Shown: positions 14,020-26,373 of the stretch, one piece after another
Position numbering within the stretch: position 1 is the first letter of the stretch
Layout: every line of letters begins with the position of its first letter
NCBI GenBank assembly: GCA_025531455.1
Contig: JAMYHL010000070.1
Span: 1 to 64,000 of the forward strand
Direction of reading: 5' to 3'
Source of the DNA: Apiotrichum sp. Y4204
Taxonomy: Eukaryota; Basidiomycota; Tremellomycetes; Trichosporonales; Trichosporonaceae
Length of the DNA: 64,000 nucleotides
Made by a program: the position numbers and the translations under genes
Notes under the pieces: model-generated
Seen by the model: only the letters and a program-made list of their open reading frames with translations
Told to the model about the DNA's origin: nothing
Databases searched by the model: none

Positions 14020-15214
14020 CTACCACTCCTTGCCGATCTTGAAGCCTGCGAGTCAGCGAGCTGCAGACAAACTCCGACACAACTCACTCCACTCAAAGTC
14101 GTCCAGCCACTTGTTGCCGTCGTCGTCCACGATGCGCGTCTTGACAGAGTAGGTACCCGAACGCGCAAGCATCCCCGAGGGCGACTCCTCGGACGCGAAC
14201 TACGATTAGCATCAGCTGAGCTATCTCGCCGGCCAGCCCGGCACTACTCACCACCTTGGTGTAAGGCGCCGCCTGGGGACCGTACGATCCAAGCATGGCC
14301 TCCGTCTGCTCGTCAGTTGCTGACCATGCCAGTGACAGCAACCCACCTTGTCAACGGTGACACCAGTACGCTTCACGACCTGCAGGAAGCGCAGACCAGA
14401 GACAATCTCGTTCTCAACCACGAAAGTGATGCCTGTCGTCAGCTTGTGATACATGATGAAGATGCAGCTGACTTACCGACAGAGTAGTCGACGCCCTCCT
14501 TGATAACGACTGAGGGTTAGCTAGGACCGCACAGAGACACTAGCAACGCACCAGGCTCCTTCTTGAGTCGTGCTTTCTCGGCCGCGGCGTTGGTCAGGTC
14601 AATGACGATGTCGTTGGGGAGCGACGGCGCGGTGAGGAAGAGCGTCTTGGGAACAACCTGCGGACATGTTAGATATGTGCTTCTGCGTTCTGGTTCGCGG
14701 CGATCGCAGCTGGTTCGGCCGATCAGTGTAGTGTTTGTGTACGCTAAGGTATATGTAGCCCCAACGGCTCCATCGGATACCACTGGCGCAACACCGAAAC
14801 CCTCACTGCGCAATCCCCTCGACTCACCTTCTTGGGGGCGCCAGTACCGCCCGCCGAGCCCGAAAGGCCTAGGCTGGCCTTCCAGCGCTGGAGCGACTCG
14901 TCCTCCTGCGGTGTGAGTTGCTGTGTCCACTAGGCAAGTCTGGTTCAGAAACCTCGGGTCGGAATCCGAACCGGGTAACGGAGCAGCGAGTAGCGCAGGA
15001 CCACTCGTACTACCGGTTCTACGGGGACGCACCTGGTCAAGCGCTGCGAGCTCGGCGACCGTCTTCTGCTGTCCGAGCTGGGGGTCAGCGTGCGCCAGTC
15101 ATGGAGGACATACCCTGTATCCCTCGGTCTGGGTGGGGAGGAGCTCGTCGTCCTGCTGCTGGTGGTGTTAGTCGCGGTGCAGAGCGCGGGGAAGAAGCAT
15201 ACCTGGGCTGCCAT
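14020..15214 (-). CDS. RDI1: Rho GDP-dissociation inhibitor
   Basis: Ten exons on the minus strand: 15214-15203, 15158-15114, 15077-15033, 14905-14828, 14657-14552, 14509-14477, 14432-14347, 14305-14252, 14199-14088, 14045-14020; 198 aa, the usual RhoGDI length. It extracts prenylated Rho GTPases from membranes and holds them GDP-bound in the cytosol. The N-terminal regulatory arm contains DESLQRWKASLG. The immunoglobulin-like prenyl-pocket domain shows VVIKEGVDYSVGITF, MLGSYGPQAAPYTK, SGMLARSGTYSVKTRIVDDD and the terminal FEWSFKIGKEW, all close to the family pattern. Exon 1 is only 12 nt (MAAQ). It lies 2.2 kb upstream of RHO1, its likely client, in the same orientation. Confidence 0.95.
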
Positions 15215-15872
15215 TGTGAGTGCTGTAGAGGGATAGGATAGAGAAGTGTGCTTAGTGCTTTGTGAACGAAGGCGAAGAGGAGCTACCGGCTTGATTGTTG
15301 AGCTGGAAGGACAGCAAGGTGGGTCAGAGAGAGGTCGAGGTATGATGTGGCACGGGGAGGCAAGCAAGGGACCGCCTGTCCCCTGCGCTGCGAACACTGT
15401 GACAGCATGACAAGGGCCACAAAGGGCTTGGCTCCGGGGCTCTGGCGCACCCAGGGCTGGCACTGACTGTAGCACACGGCGCGCACAGTGGCGCACGCGC
15501 CGTGGCGCGTTGGGTGGCCCGGATCCGAGAAATGCTAGCACCAGATCCAGCCGATCTACCCAGACCGACAATCGGTGATCAGTGATCAGTGATCGACTAG
15601 CGTGGACTTTGCGTGCTTTTAGCGTGTTTTACACGATGAAAAGTGGGAGGATGATACAAGGTACAACTCCACCTCACCACCTCTCTTTGCATGCTGTCGG
15701 TGTGCGCGCAATGACGACCCAAAACGCGGCCAGCGTACGACGACAAGCGGCAAGACATCCACGGAACATTGACACTATCAGATATCAGAACCACTTCTTG
15801 CTGACAGTCTACAACCTTCTTAATCCCTCTCGACGCTCCGACGACCCTCCCCCTCGCGTAGCTTGCCCCGCC
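15215..15872. promoter_or_regulatory. divergent promoter between RDI1 and APM1
   Basis: 658 bp separate the two start codons. It includes a triple direct repeat of the heptamer GTGATCA at about 15575-15595, which creates overlapping TGATCA palindromes. The last 80 bases before the APM1 start are C/T-rich. Confidence 0.45.
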
Positions 15873-17674
15873 ATGGCGAGCCTCGGTACGTCCACCCCAT
15901 TGCAGGAGCGGAATTATGCTGACGCGCAGTCGCCATCCTCGACGTCAAGGGAAAAGTACGTCTGTCGCTGAGCGCGTGATGTGTTGGCCGTGGTGCAGGC
16001 TGCGTCCGAGATGAATGCGCCTAACACCATCTCGGCGCCCTCCCCGGCTATCGCATGCCAACTCACCCCCTGGGCCGCCCGTCGTCCCCATCACTGACCC
16101 CAGTCCCTCATCCAGCGCTCGTACCGCGACGATGTGCCGTCATCGTATGTCGAGCGGTTCCTCCCGCTCATCCTCGACATGGAGGAGGAGAACGTGCCCG
16201 TGACACCGTGCTTCTCCGACGAGGGCATCAACTACATGCACATCCGGCACAACAACTTGTACCGTGAGTCCTGGCGGCGCAGCTACCGAGAGCTGGGCGA
16301 GAGGGGGAAAGGATGGCGCGTGCGCGTGCGCGTGCGCTATTGCGCTCTTCTAATGCCACTCTCCAACATGGCTTGTGGGGACGCGGACACGATGGTCCAA
16401 CCACATACATTCCGGAAACACCCTGACGGCAGTTCTCGCACTCTCGAAGCGCAACTCGAACGCAGCAGAGATCATCCTCTTCCTGCACCGGTTGGTATCC
16501 GTGTTGGCCGAGTATTTCAAAGAGGTAGAGGAGGAGTCGATCCGGGACAACTTTGTCATCATCTACGAGCTGTTGGACGAGATGATGGACTTTGGGTTTC
16601 CGCAGACGACAGAGTCCAAGATCCTGCAAGAGTACATTACACAAGAGTCGCACAAGCTCGAGGTGCAGGTGCGCCCCCCGATGGCGGTCACGAACGCCGT
16701 GTCGTGGCGTTCCGAGGGCATCCGGTACCGGAAGAACGAGGTGTTCCTGGACGTTATCGAGAGCGTCAACCTGCTCGTCAACGCGAGCGGAAACGTCATC
16801 CGCTCGGAGATTCTGGGCTCCATCAAGATGAAGTGCTACCTCTCGGGCATGCCGGAACTGCGCCTGGGACTAAACGACAAGGTCATGTTTGAGAGCACCG
16901 GCCGCTCGGCGCGCGGCAAGTCGATCGAGATGGAGGATGTCAAATTCCATCAGTGTGTCCGTCTGTCGCGCTTTGAGAACGACCGCACCATCTCGTTCAT
17001 CCCCCCGGACGGCGAGTTTGAGCTCATGTCGTACCGCCTCAGCACGCCCGTCAAGCCGCTCATCTGGGTCGAGGCGTCCGTCGAGTCCCACCGCGGCTCC
17101 CGCGTAGAGTACATGGTCAAGGTCCGCTCGCAGTTCAAGCGCAGGAGTACGGCCAACAATGTCGAAATCTACATTCCGGTGCCGGATGACGCCGACTCGC
17201 CAAAGTTCCGCGCCGACACGGGTTCGGTCGTCTACGCCCCGGAAAAGAGCTGCATCATCTGGAAGATCAAACAGCTTGCCGGTGGAAAGGACTGCCTCAT
17301 GCGCGCGCATCTCGGACTGTGAGTTACCGTATACCGCCGGCCCTAACTCTCAGGCCCTCGGTCCGCGGCGAGGAGATTGACAAGCGCGTGCCCATCCGCG
17401 TCAAGTTTGAGATTGCCTACTTTACCATTTCTGGAAGTGAGTGAAACCACCGACCATAACATGATCTCTGCCACTCACACCCCAGTCCAAGTGCGCTATC
17501 TCAAAGTGTCCGAAAAGTCGGGCTACAACGCCCTCCCGTGGGTGCGGTATATCTGCCAGAGCGGCGACGACTACGTTCTCCGCACGGTGAGTGCTACATT
17601 AAGCGGAATGGAATCAGCACTAACACCCACAGATTAGCGACGCAAAATCGTCGTCCATCATACAGCCCCTGTAG
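15873..17674 (+). CDS. APM1: AP-1 clathrin adaptor mu subunit
   Basis: Seven exons: 15873-15885, 15930-15955, 16104-16263, 16433-17318, 17354-17436, 17486-17586, 17633-17674; 436 aa, the normal length. It is the medium chain of the AP-1 complex, which sorts cargo with tyrosine-based signals between trans-Golgi and endosomes. The N-terminal longin fold starts MASLVAILDVKGKSLIQRSYRDDVP. The mu homology domain begins around residue 165 (VSWRSEGIRYRKNEVFLDVIESVN) and includes GLNDKVMFE, the RFENDRTISFIPPDGEFELM motif and the ending GYNALPWVRYI. The final exon supplies ISDAKSSSIIQPL. The features favour AP-1 mu over AP-2 mu. The gene is divergent from RDI1 and convergent with TRM82 (124 bp apart). 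Confidence 0.95.
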
Positions 17675-17798
17675 TTTGCTACCTGCCGCGGCTCGGACCG
17701 CGGGGAGGAGCATTGTTGATACGTCTCATGAACACGTGCAATGTAGAGTACAGTTACTGGCAATGGACACTGGTACATCTAAGCTCTACTAACCCATC

Positions 17799-19523
17799 CT
17801 ACGCCTCGACACCGGCCTGCTCACTCGCCTCGCCCTTCCCGGCATCCTCACCCTCCACTTCAGGCTCCGCACCCTGGGCAACCTTGCCCTTGTTTCCTTT
17901 CCGCTTCTTAGCCTTTTTGCCCAGCAGGTCCTGGGGCACGTCCGCGCCCTGAGCCCTGAGCCGGCCCAGCTGCTTGCCATTCATGCCTGCCAGATCCTCG
18001 GCCGGCCCCGCGAGCTCCTCGTCCTCCTCGAATCCTGGCCAGCGGGGGAAGAGGGACAGGTTCGGGAAGAGAGCCAGGCCGGCGAGCACGTCCACTGGCG
18101 CGGTGGCGGGGCACGCGGCGTTCAGCTGCGCCGCGAGAGGGGAGGTCGCGCTCACGTCGGACAGCTGTGGTCAGTCAGTATGGGTTACATCCAACAACGT
18201 TAACCCAAGACACAACTCACCGATCCGTCAGCTGCCATGTCGACGATGGCGAACGCGCTGTTCGCGCGCGCGGCATCCGCCACGTCGCCCTTCTTGAGGC
18301 CGTAGCTCGAGTCGAGGGCAACGACGAGCTGGTCCTCGCGCCGCGCGAACCCGAGGACGGGGTACGTGAAGCTCTGGGTGTGGATGGTGGGTTTCTCCTC
18401 GGGAGTGGGCGGGAGGACGAACGCGTGGACGGCGGTACATCCCTCGGCGAAGAAGACGACGACCGTGTTGTCTCCGACGACATAGCTGTCGATGCGCTCG
18501 ACACACACGCCCTGGCCTGTTGGGTAGGTCATGCCCTCTGCAGCGACGTAGAACCCGGGATTGGCCGGGTCGTCGCTCGGTGCCGGCGCGTCTGGGGCGG
18601 CGGCGCGCTTCTTCCGCAGCCGCCGCGGCGACGGGCGCACGCGGCGGTACGGGAGAACAGCGGGGAAAATATCGATGCGAGAAAGAAGCGCGCCCTTCTC
18701 CCAGTCCCAGAGCTGCATTGTCGGCTCGCCGCCGGCTGAGAGGAGGAGGTTTGGGCGCGAGGTCGGAATGTGAATCGCGGAGACGAAGCTGAGTGTAAGC
18801 GAGACCTCTAGTCTGGAGCTTAACGGTGGGATTACCCAGCTCTTCACAAACACTCACCCCTCGGATCCAAAGAGATACCGCTCAATGACATATGCCTTCG
18901 GGAAGCGGCTGACGCGGATATGCTCGTCGCGGTCGGCGGTGATGATCGACCGCTCGTCGGGGGAGAGCACGTGCTGCGAGACAACCGAGACGTGTCCGAG
19001 CAAAAAGTCCGCGTCGGGGTTCAGGCTCGGGTCCGCCTGCACCTTGAAGCCCTGCGGCGCGGGGGGCGCCTCGCGGGGCTCGAGGGGGTAGCTGCGTGTG
19101 AGTGCGGCTCAGAATATCATCCACAGCCAGGTCTCACAGGTAGACGTCGCCGACCTTGTCGGTCACGACGATACTCTTGTCGCGCGTGAATGACACGCTT
19201 GCAGCGCGCTTGAACATTGTGCGAGAGGAACGGGGCTCAGCGACAAGCGCAGGCGCGGCACCCTGCTCCGCTGAACGCGGCTTGATGTCCCACACACGCA
19301 GGATCTTGTCGTCATGACACGAGACGGCGAGGGTGCTGTCGTCGCTGATTGCGAGTTTGCGGATGAGGGCTGTAGCCTGCGCCTTTGGGTCTACTCCGGA
19401 CTTGACGGGCGAGATGGGAACTGGCGCAGGTCCAGGGGCGACGGCGACGACGGACGAGCCGAACGCGATGAGCGTGACTGCCGACGAGGACGCGATCGCC
19501 GTGGGCGGGAACTGGAGCGCCAT
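17799..19523 (-). CDS. TRM82: tRNA (guanine-N7)-methyltransferase non-catalytic subunit (WD40, WDR4/Trm82)
   Basis: Four exons on the minus strand: 19523-19138, 19091-18858, 18788-18221, 18164-17799; 517 aa. With Trm8/METTL1 it forms the enzyme that makes m7G46 in tRNA. The WD40 propeller is visible: [16 protein letters not shown], the family-typical [11 protein letters not shown], and [10 protein letters not shown] followed by the diagnostic [32 protein letters not shown], which contacts the catalytic subunit. The C-terminus is longer than yeast Trm82 (444 aa) and ends in a Lys-rich then acidic tail ([12 protein letters not shown]). Nuclear and cytoplasmic by family. Confidence 0.93.
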
Positions 19524-20010
19524 CGTGTCGTATTGATGGGGAGAGTGCTCGATGTGATGGCGAGGGAATCAAGGATGTGCTCGAGATTGTAGTGGCAAGG
19601 TGGTCGGAACTGGAAGCTGGACCTCTGTCGGGCCAACTTTTTGGCACCCAAGTGGCGGATTGTGGAAAATATACACGTCATTAAAATTTTATTATTACCT
19701 ATGCTGTCATGGGGATACTATGAGGGACAAACGACGCGTCCTCTCTCTGTGATTTTCTGATTTTCCTCTGCTCTGATGCCTCGTGGTGGGATGCGTAATG
19801 ATGGAGCATTTATTTGTGTCTTCCCTCCTGCATACAAGCTGCAAGCTGTATGGGCGCGCCTTCCTTCAGCGTGACTGGACTCTGGTGTGTGTGTGTGTGT
19901 GCCTTCCCTCCCTCCCTGTGGTGGTAATATAAATCCTCACACCGAGGCATCATCCCTCCCTCCCCCCATCTTCACTTTCTCCCATCCATCCATCCACCAC
20001 CACACCCACC
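19524..20010. promoter_or_regulatory. divergent promoter between TRM82 and the CHZ1-like gene
   Basis: 487 bp. It contains a GT run at about 19884-19901 and a short CT-rich leader with CATC repeats just before the plus-strand ATG at 20011. Confidence 0.45.
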
Positions 20011-20850
20011 ATGAGCGCAGAGGAGCCCACCACCACCGCACCCGCCCCCGAGGTCGGCGACAAGCGCAAGGCAGAGGACGCCGTTGTCGACGACACCGCT
20101 GACGAGAAGAAGAAGTGAGTGAGGGTCTCAAAATTGTGGAGAGGGGGCAACTGGGAAACAAGCCAAACATTGTCAGGCGCGTCGACGCGATCAGCGAGGC
20201 ACCGTTGCGGGGAAGGTGCTGCTTCAATCAGCGTCATTCAGCACCAAGTTCCCCAGCCTCGCATTCGCGTCCTGCCTCGGCGCGGCGTCACTCACTGCAT
20301 CCACGCTCTGCATCGCAACCTGGAGCGCGGATGCACATGGACGCTGACCGTGGCCCCTGACCCCCGCGGCAGGTCGCACGACGCTGATATGGATGGCCGT
20401 GGCTCCACCCCCCCTATCTCTCTACTCCTCATCCACTTCGCACGCTCACACTCAGGGCCAAGACGGACGGCGACGAGGAATCCCCGGCGCCGGTCGACAA
20501 GGGCAAGGGCAAGGCTGCCGCGCCCGCCGAGGACGAGGAGCCGGAACAGGAGGACGAGGAGGAGGACTCTGACGAGGAGCTGATCGTCCGCGGGTCCCGT
20601 AGGCGCAAGCAGGTCGACTACTCTTCGGTGAGTGCGGATGTTTCAAAGGTCTTCATAACCACACGCTCACACTCAGGCTGAGGCGCTGGCCGCCGCTGGT
20701 CTTACCGGAAACGAAGAGGACGACGAGGAGGAGGATGACGAGGAGTTTGAGGCAGTCGACGAGGAGGAGGACGAGGGTGCCGAGGAGGGTGCCGAGGAGG
20801 CGGATGTGACCGTCGCCGCCGAGGAGGAGGACGACGACGAGGAGGTTTAA
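20011..20850 (+). CDS. CHZ1: CHZ1-like histone H2A.Z-H2B chaperone
   Basis: Three exons: 20011-20114, 20456-20627, 20677-20850; 149 aa. The protein is extremely acidic with Lys-rich patches, and has the CHZ motif at about residues 80-101: RGSRRRKQVDYSS then AEALAAAGL, joined across intron 2. Family members bind the H2A.Z-H2B dimer and hand it to the SWR1 remodeller in the nucleus. Intron 1 (341 nt) is far longer than usual here; no clear box C/D or H/ACA snoRNA was seen in it. The C-terminus is a Glu/Asp run. Low complexity means the assignment rests on the central motif. Confidence 0.78.
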
Positions 20851-21257
20851 GTGCCCAGCGTCCATCACGCGCGTTCGGCACCGTCGCGACGCGCCGCATA
20901 ACGGTAGAAGATACAAGACTCCCCAAGATTTGCTCCGCGCGTCTATAGGCACGCGCCTGATCCGCGATCATCGTAGATTCGTCCACCGTCACCCACGTTT
21001 ATCGCTTCCCCGTCCTTTGCTTCATGTGTCTGCTACCCTTCGAATTTGCTGCCCCCTTCCTCCCCATTCCACCGCCATCACTTGCGTCCACTTGCGCCTC
21101 TCGCCAATGCCATTGCGTCACTTGCCGCCGCTTGTAGATGTATAGTGTGGTCGTGCTGGATAAGAAATGCATGCGTGTAACACTGCACCGCGAAAAGAAA
21201 AAGCTCGAGGGGCAGCGTGTGTCGTGGGCTTGCGCCCGTCTATGATTGTGACTGGTA
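20851..21257. other. convergent intergenic stretch, CHZ1 to VPS52
   Basis: About 400 bp of 3' flanking sequence for two converging genes. No gene or RNA recognised. Confidence 0.5.
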
Positions 21258-23424
21258 CTAGTTTGACGTTGAGATGCGCCTGCGCGCCTCCTCTTCGCGC
21301 GTGCGGAAGAATGACAGCTCGCTCTGGAGGCGCGGATGCGTCGGCGCTCCCGGCCCCGCAACGAGCTCGCGCATGACGACCTCGAACACGCCCGAGAGGA
21401 ACGTGTGCCGCCCCGGCCCGTCCTTGAGCTTGTTCGCCTGCGTCGTGATGAGGCGCACGAGCTCCGTCCGCAGGCGGGACATACTACTGTCAGCTTTGAA
21501 CAGTTATACTTCACTCACCTCGAGAACACCATCTGGTCCTCGGCCTCGTCGGCGAGCACGACCGCGCTGGCAAACATGGCCGCATACCGCGCCGCGACGG
21601 CCCGCACAGCGCCGTCCTTGACCCCCTTGCCGAGATACCCCGCGAGGCCCTTACCCTCCGCCTGGTCCGCGAGCGCGCGGAGGCTGTCGACCTGCTGATC
21701 CATTGCACGCCGGTACGCGGGCCACAGCTGCATTTTCCACCCGGTGAGGAAGGACGTGAGCGGGATCGTGCCGCGCGCGTCGGCGGCCGCGAGGAGGCGG
21801 CCATTGAGCCGGATCATCGTCAGCAGCGTCACGGCGTTTGGCGGGGTGGGCGCCATGACCCCCTGGAAGAATTGCGTGCAGTAGTCGAGCGCCGAGGAGA
21901 AGACCTCGTTCCAGATCCGTTCGGCGTCGCGCAGAGACTCGGCGGGCGTGCCCGGTCCGCTACCATTGCCGTTTCCGGACGGGCGGCGGCGCGAGCGCCC
22001 CGCGTCAGATGGGGGTCCGAGAGCGGGGGAATTGATGGGAGTGCCGGGTGCAGAAGTCGGGGATTTGGCGTGTTCTGGTGGCGGCGGGCCGGGTGTGAGG
22101 CTTGCGCGCGCGAAGAAGCGCACAATGAATGTAAACTCGGCAGATGCGTTGTCAAGGAGCACGAGGCCGAGCGAGCGGAAGAGTGCGGCGACGGGCACGG
22201 CCTGAGGTGAGTATCTGGATATAGATCGCAGCGGAATCAGTCATCTGCGGCACGCACCATATCCTTATCATCCGCCTGGTACGCCAGAATGACCGGCCCG
22301 TTCTCGCCGTCAATGTCCATATCTGCGTACTCCAGCTGCTCGTACTGGTCCTTGATAGCCTGCGGTGTCTCTCCCCCCGCGGCGGCATTAGCTGCCTCTT
22401 CGGACGAAACGACGCCGATGAGGTCCGGCGTCTGTGGAGTGCGCGCGCGGATCTGCGCGAGCGCACGGGCATATCTCCTCATGGCGGTCTCGTAGTATGA
22501 TCTTGCGGCGTTAACATATCCCCGCTCGACCTGCTTGGCCTGCCGCGGGGACTGGCGGAGGAGGAACGCGTAGAACGGCTGGTACTTGAGCAGCAGGCCG
22601 GTCTGCATAACCGCCAGATTCGTACTCAAACCCTTTGACGCGGAGCGCAGAGGGCGGATAAGAGTGAGGAGGAAGGGCGGGAGCGCGTGCATCGTCTTGA
22701 GGACCAGCGCCTCGATCAGGCCCTCGAGTTCCCGTGCCGCCTTGACCTTTGCACCGCGGCTCTTCACTGCCACCATCTTCTCCTCCAGCTCGGCCACCGC
22801 CTGCAGCCACAGACCCGGGTTCGCGGCCGGCTCCGTGTCCCGGATCGTGAGCACAAGTGATGTCGGAATAATCAGATCGGATAGCAGCGCGTTCAATGGT
22901 GGAAGAATGACCTGCAGTGAGCATGATGTATGTCGTGGGGGCACTCACTCGCCGGCCCTTGAGCTGCCGCTCAATCTCGTCGCTCCGTTGCTGGAGATCC
23001 GCAATTTGCCCAGACACGTCCGAGAGGTTATCCTGAAATGTGGTGAGGTACGACGCGAGCGAGGTGAGGAGCTCGGACGATGCCTAGATATCAGCACTGC
23101 GGCACTGCACCTTTGGCCGATGACGCACCTCGACACTCTGCTCGAGGTCGGTGTACTCCTTCTGTCTCCGCAGGACTGGGGTCAGCGCACCCGGGGACAG
23201 ATACACGCACAGAGTTCTCGGTCGGCATCCTCGTCCTCCTCGTCAAGCAGCGGATCCGGCAGCGGCGCAGCGTGTTTCGGCGGCGAGGCGCCGGCGCCTG
23301 AGGACGGAGACGCCGAGCTGCGCCGTGACGGCCCTGCGCCAGGTGACTCGAGCGTGACCACCTAGTGATGTGAGTTACGGAGTGGGCGAGTGCGTACCTG
23401 CAGTGGAGAGGCGGATCTGGACAT
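21258..23424 (-). CDS. VPS52: GARP/EARP tethering complex subunit Vps52
   Basis: Seven exons on the minus strand: 23424-23398, 23361-23211, 23175-23129, 23083-22949, 22911-22258, 22201-21519, 21483-21258; 640 aa, typical for the family. Vps52 is a core subunit of the GARP complex that tethers endosome-derived vesicles at the trans-Golgi network. The coiled-coil N-terminal part (DVSGQIADLQQRSDEIERQLKGRR) is followed by the highly characteristic stretch ALPPFLLTLIRPLRSASKGLSTNLAV, then LLLKYQPFYAFLLRQSP and QVERGYVNAARSYYETAMRRY. The second intron is only 35 nt. It shares a 428-bp divergent promoter with the ChAP gene, another trans-Golgi trafficking factor. Confidence 0.93.
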
Positions 23425-23852
23425 TGCTGTGATAGAGGTGTGGGATGGAGAGGTTGGAGAGATGGATATTGATGACGACGACGGCAAAGTATGGATTGCT
23501 GTGGCTTTTGGCTGGGCGCTGGGCGCATTTTGGGTGCCACGCGCGTCGACGTGTGAGCTGCGAGAGTGAGCAAGTGACGCTTCGGTCCATCCACTACCCC
23601 AACCCACCTCGATCTCCATCTCTACTCTCGTCGACAACATCATCATCCTCTCTCCGCTTCTCATCTCCCTCACACACATACCATCCACGCCTCCGCTCTC
23701 GGCGACGACGGCACGCAGGGAGCAGGAGCAAGAACACCCATCGGTACATTTATCTCCGGCCGCGTCATCTCTGGACCTCTTGTGTCTCCAAAAACACATC
23801 CCAAAAACGTACCCCGCACACCCCACCCACACTCCCCATCTAGCTCGCCGGG
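23425..23852. promoter_or_regulatory. divergent promoter between VPS52 and the ChAP/exomer gene
   Basis: 428 bp separate the two ATGs. The plus-strand half (from about 23590) is C/T-rich, matching the other leaders. No specific operator could be identified. Confidence 0.5.
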
Positions 23853-26373
23853 ATGTCTGAGCTGTTCAAGGACATCCCCGAGTTTGTCGAGGTGTGTATC
23901 TCGCGTCTACCCGGCCTATTGGTGCACGCTGACAGCAGACGGACATTGGCGAGTCCATAGCCGCCCGCACAGAAACGCTCTGTATGTTACCCCCCGATCC
24001 CGGCGCTGACCCACAGCAACGTTCCGCGAACTTGGACCCCCGGATCTCTGCCACGTCGTAAAGTCGTACGGCACCAAGGCGGCGCAGAAGGACATTGGCA
24101 GCTATCACTACTGGTGCGTGCCCGCGTTGAGTGGGCTGCGGCAGCTGCGCCCAAGAGAGTGTCGCGCTCGCAGTAAACCCCACACCGCTAAGTCGACATT
24201 GGCTGACACGCAGCTCGGGCGTCGAGGCATCATCGTCGGCATCGCTTGCGGCATACCTCAACTCGCTCCAGTTCCACGTTGACGACGCGCCCGCATGGTT
24301 TGGTAAAGGCTCAGGATGGCGCGTCCGCACGGGCACATTCTGGTGCGTTGCGAAAGGAGCCCCGCGGACAAGTGTGCTGACAGTGTAGCTGCTTCAATGC
24401 GTTTTCCCGAGTTGATATCCGTGTCGAGGTGCGCATCCCCGGTGGTGTCGAGGCATATGTCGTGGATCTCCGCGGTGAACGGTGAGTGTGAGAGGCACAA
24501 CAGCGCTGACCCCAGTCATGAGGCGACGCAGCAGATGTGGCAGGAGACGTACCTTTCTGCACTCCTCCGCGCGATCCGCTATGCCGACGACGCATCGTAC
24601 CGTCTGGCGGGATACCGCAAGCTCGACCCGATCACGACCCCCGAGGCCGAGATGCGCTTCATCAAGGTCGCGGAGGAGCTCTTCTTCCAGGGTGGGTTGA
24701 CGGTATAAAGGGCTCCTAACCCTCAGGATGGCAGCTCGGCTCAGACCCAGAGGTGCAGGTCGCGACCGTCGTGTCGAATCACCTCACGGCGGGCGTCATC
24801 AAGTACTTCTCCGAGTCGTTTAGGCTCGACCACGCTGTCAACCTCTTTGCGCGCATGACCGCCAAGGAGCCCGAGGTTGCAGCATTACTCGCCCAGAGCT
24901 ATATCGGGATGAGTGAGTGAGCTGAAAGGTACACCTTTGACATTCAGACGAAGAGATCAAGGCCGTACAGGCTATGCACACCGGGCTGCAGAAGATGCCG
25001 AGATCGTATCCCATCCTGTTGACCCAGGTCGACTTCCTATTATCAAAGGGCAAGGCAGAGTGGGGACGGCAGGTCGCCCAGCAGGCCGTTGATTCGGCAC
25101 CCTCAGAATTCCTCACATGGGCCAAGCTCGCCGAGACGTACATCGAACTGGGGCAGTACGACAAGGCGCTGCTCAACCTCAACTCGTGCCCGATGTTCAC
25201 GTACAACGAGCGTGACTTGCACCGCATGCCGACGCCGGCGCGCACGCACCTGCCGGTGAAGAAGTTCATCGCCGACGCCAACCTGTTTGACGAGGAGAGC
25301 GCGCGGGACAACGAGGCGGACGTCGCGCTCCTGCGCCTCCCGGCGCCAGGGCTCCGCGGGACATTCACCAAGGCGTACCACCTGCTCACGCTCCTCGTCT
25401 CCAAGATTGGCTGGGATGAGCTGCTCAAGACGCGGTCCAACATCTTCGTCATGGAGGAGGAGTACCGGCAACACAAGTCGACGGCGTCGGTGGACATGTC
25501 TACGCGGAAAGAGGAGAACGGGCACGCGGACGAGAACGCGTCTACAAAGGCCCTGCATTCGCCTGTACCAAGCTCTCCTGGCGGGGCTTCTAATGCCGAT
25601 GCGGAGGAGACCCCGGAAAGCGACGCCAAGGAAAAGGACGGCGAGGACCCGTCGCCTATCGAAAAGCCCACGACACTGGCCCACGCCCCCGAGGAAAAGG
25701 ACAAGGAGGAGGACGCATTTGAGGCGTTCCAGCACTCGAACTTTTCGAACAAGCGGTTGTGCGAGCGCTGGCTTGGTGGGTATCAGAGGAAGCTAGCGCT
25801 AACAGTCCAGACAACCTCTTCTTGGTGCTGTACGAGGACTTGCGGGTGTACACGATCTGGCGCGCGGAGATCTCGCACTTCCAGACGCAGCACATGTCGT
25901 ACAAGAAGACGGGCACCGAGTGGGAGATTCTCGGCGAGCTGGCGCTGCGCCTGCACCACAAGGACGAGGCCAAGGACGCGTTCCAGCGCTGTCTGGAGGC
26001 CAAGTTCTCGGCGCGCTCCCTCCTTCGCTTGTTGGAGATGTACGCCGCGGAAGGCGACCTTATGCGCACGCTCAACGCCGCCGTCAAGCTCACAGCGTAC
26101 CACCACCGCTGGTACATGGAGAGCAGCTACCCCTCGGCGATTGCCCACGCGATCTACAAGCTGGGCCTCGTGCACGGCTTGAGCAAGATTGGCAACACGC
26201 TGCTGAGCATGAACCTCCCCGAGGGCATCTTCGTGAGTCGAGCTTAGTGGGGTGCAAGTCCCTGGTAGTCACCCCACCTTGACATTTGTTGAGCTCTACT
26301 GACGCCGCAGCCGATAATGATGCAATATCTCAAGTACGCAAAAACGTTCAACGTCGAAGGATCAGAATACTAG
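23853..26373 (+). CDS. ChAPs-family exomer cargo adaptor (Bch1/Bud7/Chs6-like)
   Basis: Ten exons: 23853-23891, 23939-23981, 24017-24113, 24214-24342, 24389-24481, 24516-24691, 24727-24912, 24948-25775, 25811-26232, 26311-26373; 691 aa. ChAPs bind Chs5 and Arf1 at the trans-Golgi and export selected cargo such as chitin synthase III. Family landmarks: LGPPDLCHVVK near the N-terminus, SGVEASS, the TPR-like repeat region (WAKLAETYIELGQYDKALLNLNSCP), KIGWDELLKTRSNIFVMEEEY, KRLCERWLDNLFLVLYEDLRVY and EWEILGELALRL. An acidic, Ser/Thr-rich insert of about 75 residues lies between the MEEEY and KRLCERW segments. Exon 2 could start three bases earlier (CAG), adding one Gln. The short C-terminal exon ends FNVEGSEY. 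One copy was seen; yeast has four paralogues. Confidence 0.92.
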